Source of the DNA: JACVRW01 sp963808545
Lineage (GTDB): Bacteria; Actinomycetota; Thermoleophilia; Solirubrobacterales; Thermoleophilaceae
Assembly (NCBI GenBank): GCA_963808545.1
Contig: CAWEGB010000006.1
Span: forward strand, 186,001-250,000
Direction: 5' to 3'
DNA length: 64,000 nt
This document shows, in pieces, positions 62,502-64,000 of this stretch. Within the stretch, counting starts at the first letter, position 1; the number at the start of each line of letters is the position of its first letter. The notes below the pieces were generated by a model, which was given only the letters and a program-made list of their open reading frames with translations, searched no databases and was not told where the DNA came from. The position numbers and the translations under genes are program-made.

Positions 62502-63248
62502 GTGAGCCACGGCACCGCCTACGAGCTGGCCCGGATCAGGCTGTCGAGCGGCGAGGAGACCACGGTCTACCTGGTGCGCCATCCACTGCCCGGCACCGCT
62601 GTCCGCGTGGTCCACTTCCCGGAGCCCACCCGGCTCGATCACTGGTGCGCGGCCAACGGAGTCGAGGAGGCGATGGTCGGCGGCTTCTTCCTGCGCGACC
62701 CCTATCGCCCGCTCGGCGAGGTGAGGATCGCCGGTGCGGCACTGGCCCACGAGCCGATCACCGATCCCTGGGGCCCGCGGCGCGCCTGTCTGCAGATGGA
62801 CGGTGGAGTGAGGATCGCCCCGCGCCAACGGCTCGAGGCCAAGCCGCCTGGCGACCTGTTGCAGGCCGGACCGCTGCTGGTCTCGGGAGGGGAGCCAGTA
62901 GCGCTCGGCGAAGACCGCGAGGGCTTCTCGAGCGGCGCCGAGCAGTTCGATTCCGACATCACGGCCGCCCGTCATCCGCGCTGCGCGATCGGCCTGAACG
63001 GCCACGAGCTGCTCGCCGTCTGCTGCGACGGACGCAGATCGGGGGTGGACGGCGGTCTCGGCCTGGGCGAGCTCGCACGGCTGCTGCTCTCGTTCGGCGC
63101 CGAGGAAGCCCTCAACCTCGACGGCGGCGGCTCGGCCACCCTCGTCCATCGTGGCCACCTGCTCAACCGCCCTTACTCCCACGAGGGTCAGCCCGCGCCC
63201 GAGTCGCGCCCCGTGGTCACCGCGCTCGTGTTCGATCCCGTCGGGTGA
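62502..63248 (+). CDS. Phosphodiester glycosidase (NAGPA/DUF2233)-family protein
   Basis: 248 residues from a GTG. AMVGGFFLRDPYRPLGEVRI and ALGEDREGFSSGAEQFDSDI precede GLGLGELARLLLSFGAEEAL then NLDGGGSATLV, the conserved NLDGGGS motif. No signal peptide is present, whereas many relatives are exported. Members cleave sugar phosphodiesters, for example uncovering mannose 6-phosphate. Its stop overlaps the methyltransferase GTG (GTGA). Confidence 0.82.
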   Translation: MSHGTAYELARIRLSSGEETTVYLVRHPLPGTAVRVVHFPEPTRLDHWCAANGVEEAMVGGFFLRDPYRPLGEVRIAGAALAHEPITDPWGPRRACLQMDGGVRIAPRQRLEAKPPGDLLQAGPLLVSGGEPVALGEDREGFSSGAEQFDSDITAARHPRCAIGLNGHELLAVCCDGRRSGVDGGLGLGELARLLLSFGAEEALNLDGGGSATLVHRGHLLNRPYSHEGQPAPESRPVVTALVFDPVG

Positions 63249-63787
63249 CGCAGGGGGCTTCACCACGCCTCGCGTGGGCGGTCGGCGCGCTCGCCGTGGA
63301 CCCGGGCGATCGCCTGCTCGAGGTCGGCTGCGGCCACGGCGTGGCCGTCTCCCTGGTCTGCGAGCGCCTTGCGAACGGCCGGATCGTGGGCATCGACCGC
63401 TCGGCCAAGATGATCGAGGCGGCCACCAGGCGAAACCGCGAGCACATCGAGTCCGGCCGGGCCCAGCTCGAGACGTCCACGCTGGCCGGCGCTCGCCTCG
63501 CCGCACATTCGTTCGACAAGCTGTTCGCCGTTCATGTGGCCGTCTTCTGGCGTCGACCGGCCGAGGCGCTCGGCCGCGCTCGCGAGCTGCTGGGTCCCGG
63601 AGGGCGGCTCTACCTGTTCAACCAGGCGCCGGGATGGAGCGACGTCGGGTCCGCCGCGCACTTCGGGCGCACGCTCGCGAGTGTCCTGTCAGAGCACGGC
63701 TTTGCGGTCGATGACGTACTCACGGAGAGTCTCGAACCGGCCCCCGTGGTGGGGGTGATCGGGCGCCCGGAGTCTGCTCCCGGGTGA
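63245..63787 (+). CDS. Class I SAM-dependent methyltransferase
   Basis: 180 residues from a GTG that overlaps the previous stop. DRLLEVGCGHGVAVSLVCER (motif I), GRIVGIDRSAKMIEAATRRN (motif post-I), DKLFAVHVAVFWRRPAEALG (motif II) and LLGPGGRLYLFNQAPGWSD (motif III) are in order. The substrate is not predictable; coupling to the glycosidase-like gene suggests a small molecule pathway. Confidence 0.85.
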   Translation: MTQGASPRLAWAVGALAVDPGDRLLEVGCGHGVAVSLVCERLANGRIVGIDRSAKMIEAATRRNREHIESGRAQLETSTLAGARLAAHSFDKLFAVHVAVFWRRPAEALGRARELLGPGGRLYLFNQAPGWSDVGSAAHFGRTLASVLSEHGFAVDDVLTESLEPAPVVGVIGRPESAPG

Positions 63788-63843
63788 TCCGCTGCGGCTG
63801 GCCTGCGTAGGAAGAGGTCCTACCCGCAACACAGGAGGCCTTC

Positions 63844-64000
63844 GTGCCTGGCATCGGACCAATGGAATTGATCGTCGTGCTCATCGTGGCCCTGCTCATC
63901 TTCGGACCCAAGAAGCTGCCTGAGCTCGGGAAGTCGCTGGGCAGCGGCATGCGCAGCTTCAAGGACTCCGTGAGCGGATCCGATCGCGACGAGCTGCCGG
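63844..64000 (+). CDS. tatA: Twin-arginine translocase subunit TatA, 5' part
   Basis: 52 codons before the window end, from a GTG with AGGAGG. GPMELIVVLIVALLIFGPKK then LPELGKSLGSGMRSFKDS is the TatA TM helix, FGPKKLPELG hinge and amphipathic helix. It would form the Sec-independent protein pore. The gene continues beyond the window. Confidence 0.93.
   Translation, partial: MPGIGPMELIVVLIVALLIFGPKKLPELGKSLGSGMRSFKDSVSGSDRDELP

Overview
The window is about 70% GC with short intergenic gaps, many GTG starts and many 4-base stop/start overlaps (ATGA or GTGA). Gene content (DUF2252, GH15, several DHA2-type drug exporters, ECF42 sigma factor, form I CO dehydrogenase) points to a high-GC actinobacterium, most likely Thermoleophilia (Solirubrobacterales-like). 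That placement is inference from gene content; there is no rRNA gene here.

Region 1 (1-25 kb) is a loose accessory and stress-type area. It holds small cupin, ABM-like, GYD, CMD and SHOCT proteins, an AI-2E-type permease, a MalT-like LuxR regulator, DUF2252, an unusual FAD oxidoreductase, a coupled SMP-30 lactonase/glucose-6-phosphate dehydrogenase pair, an exporter, NDH-2 and a GH15 enzyme. It also contains relic genes and dispersed repeats. One repeat family abuts the 3' half of a tRNA-Met, which suggests old integration events. Seven copies of a 20-bp motif lie 40-120 bp upstream of seven of these genes or operons and look like a shared promoter or operator.

Region 2 (25-45.5 kb) contains a hydrolase-cyclase fusion, a TetR/hydrolase divergent pair, and a deletion scar that fuses TetR and SDR remnants and runs into the 5' end of PEP carboxylase. 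It continues with a secreted GH3 enzyme with PA14, then a YCII protein/ECF42 sigma factor/exporter/DUF899 block with two matching candidate ECF promoters. After a decayed globin and remnant genes come FUSC, homocysteine methyltransferase, and a PKD protein/Pro-rich protein/pseudokinase operon. A short scar with remnants of a second zwf and a second GH15 closes the region.

Region 3 (45.9-57.3 kb) is the centrepiece: an aerobic CO dehydrogenase locus. The order is xdhC-YHS fusion, mocA-like, zinc ribbon, five translationally coupled single-pass membrane proteins, coxM, coxS, coxL (form I, with the AYRCSFR loop), coxD, coxE, a small Cys protein and a free-standing CoxL-like domain. A convergent yceI and then coxG follow. 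CO would be oxidised by CoxMSL. XdhC and MocA would make or insert the cytidylylated molybdenum cofactor, CoxD/E would mature the Cu/S site, and CoxG would link the enzyme to quinones. The five membrane proteins and the free CoxL domain have no function I recognise and are the best candidates for something new.

Region 4 (57.3-64 kb) holds small proteins, a hydrolase, another DHA2 exporter, a heme peroxidase, a phosphodiester glycosidase-like protein coupled to a methyltransferase, and the start of tatA. At least seven single-base reading-frame breaks occur across the window. They may be real decay or residual assembly errors, and affected entries say so.
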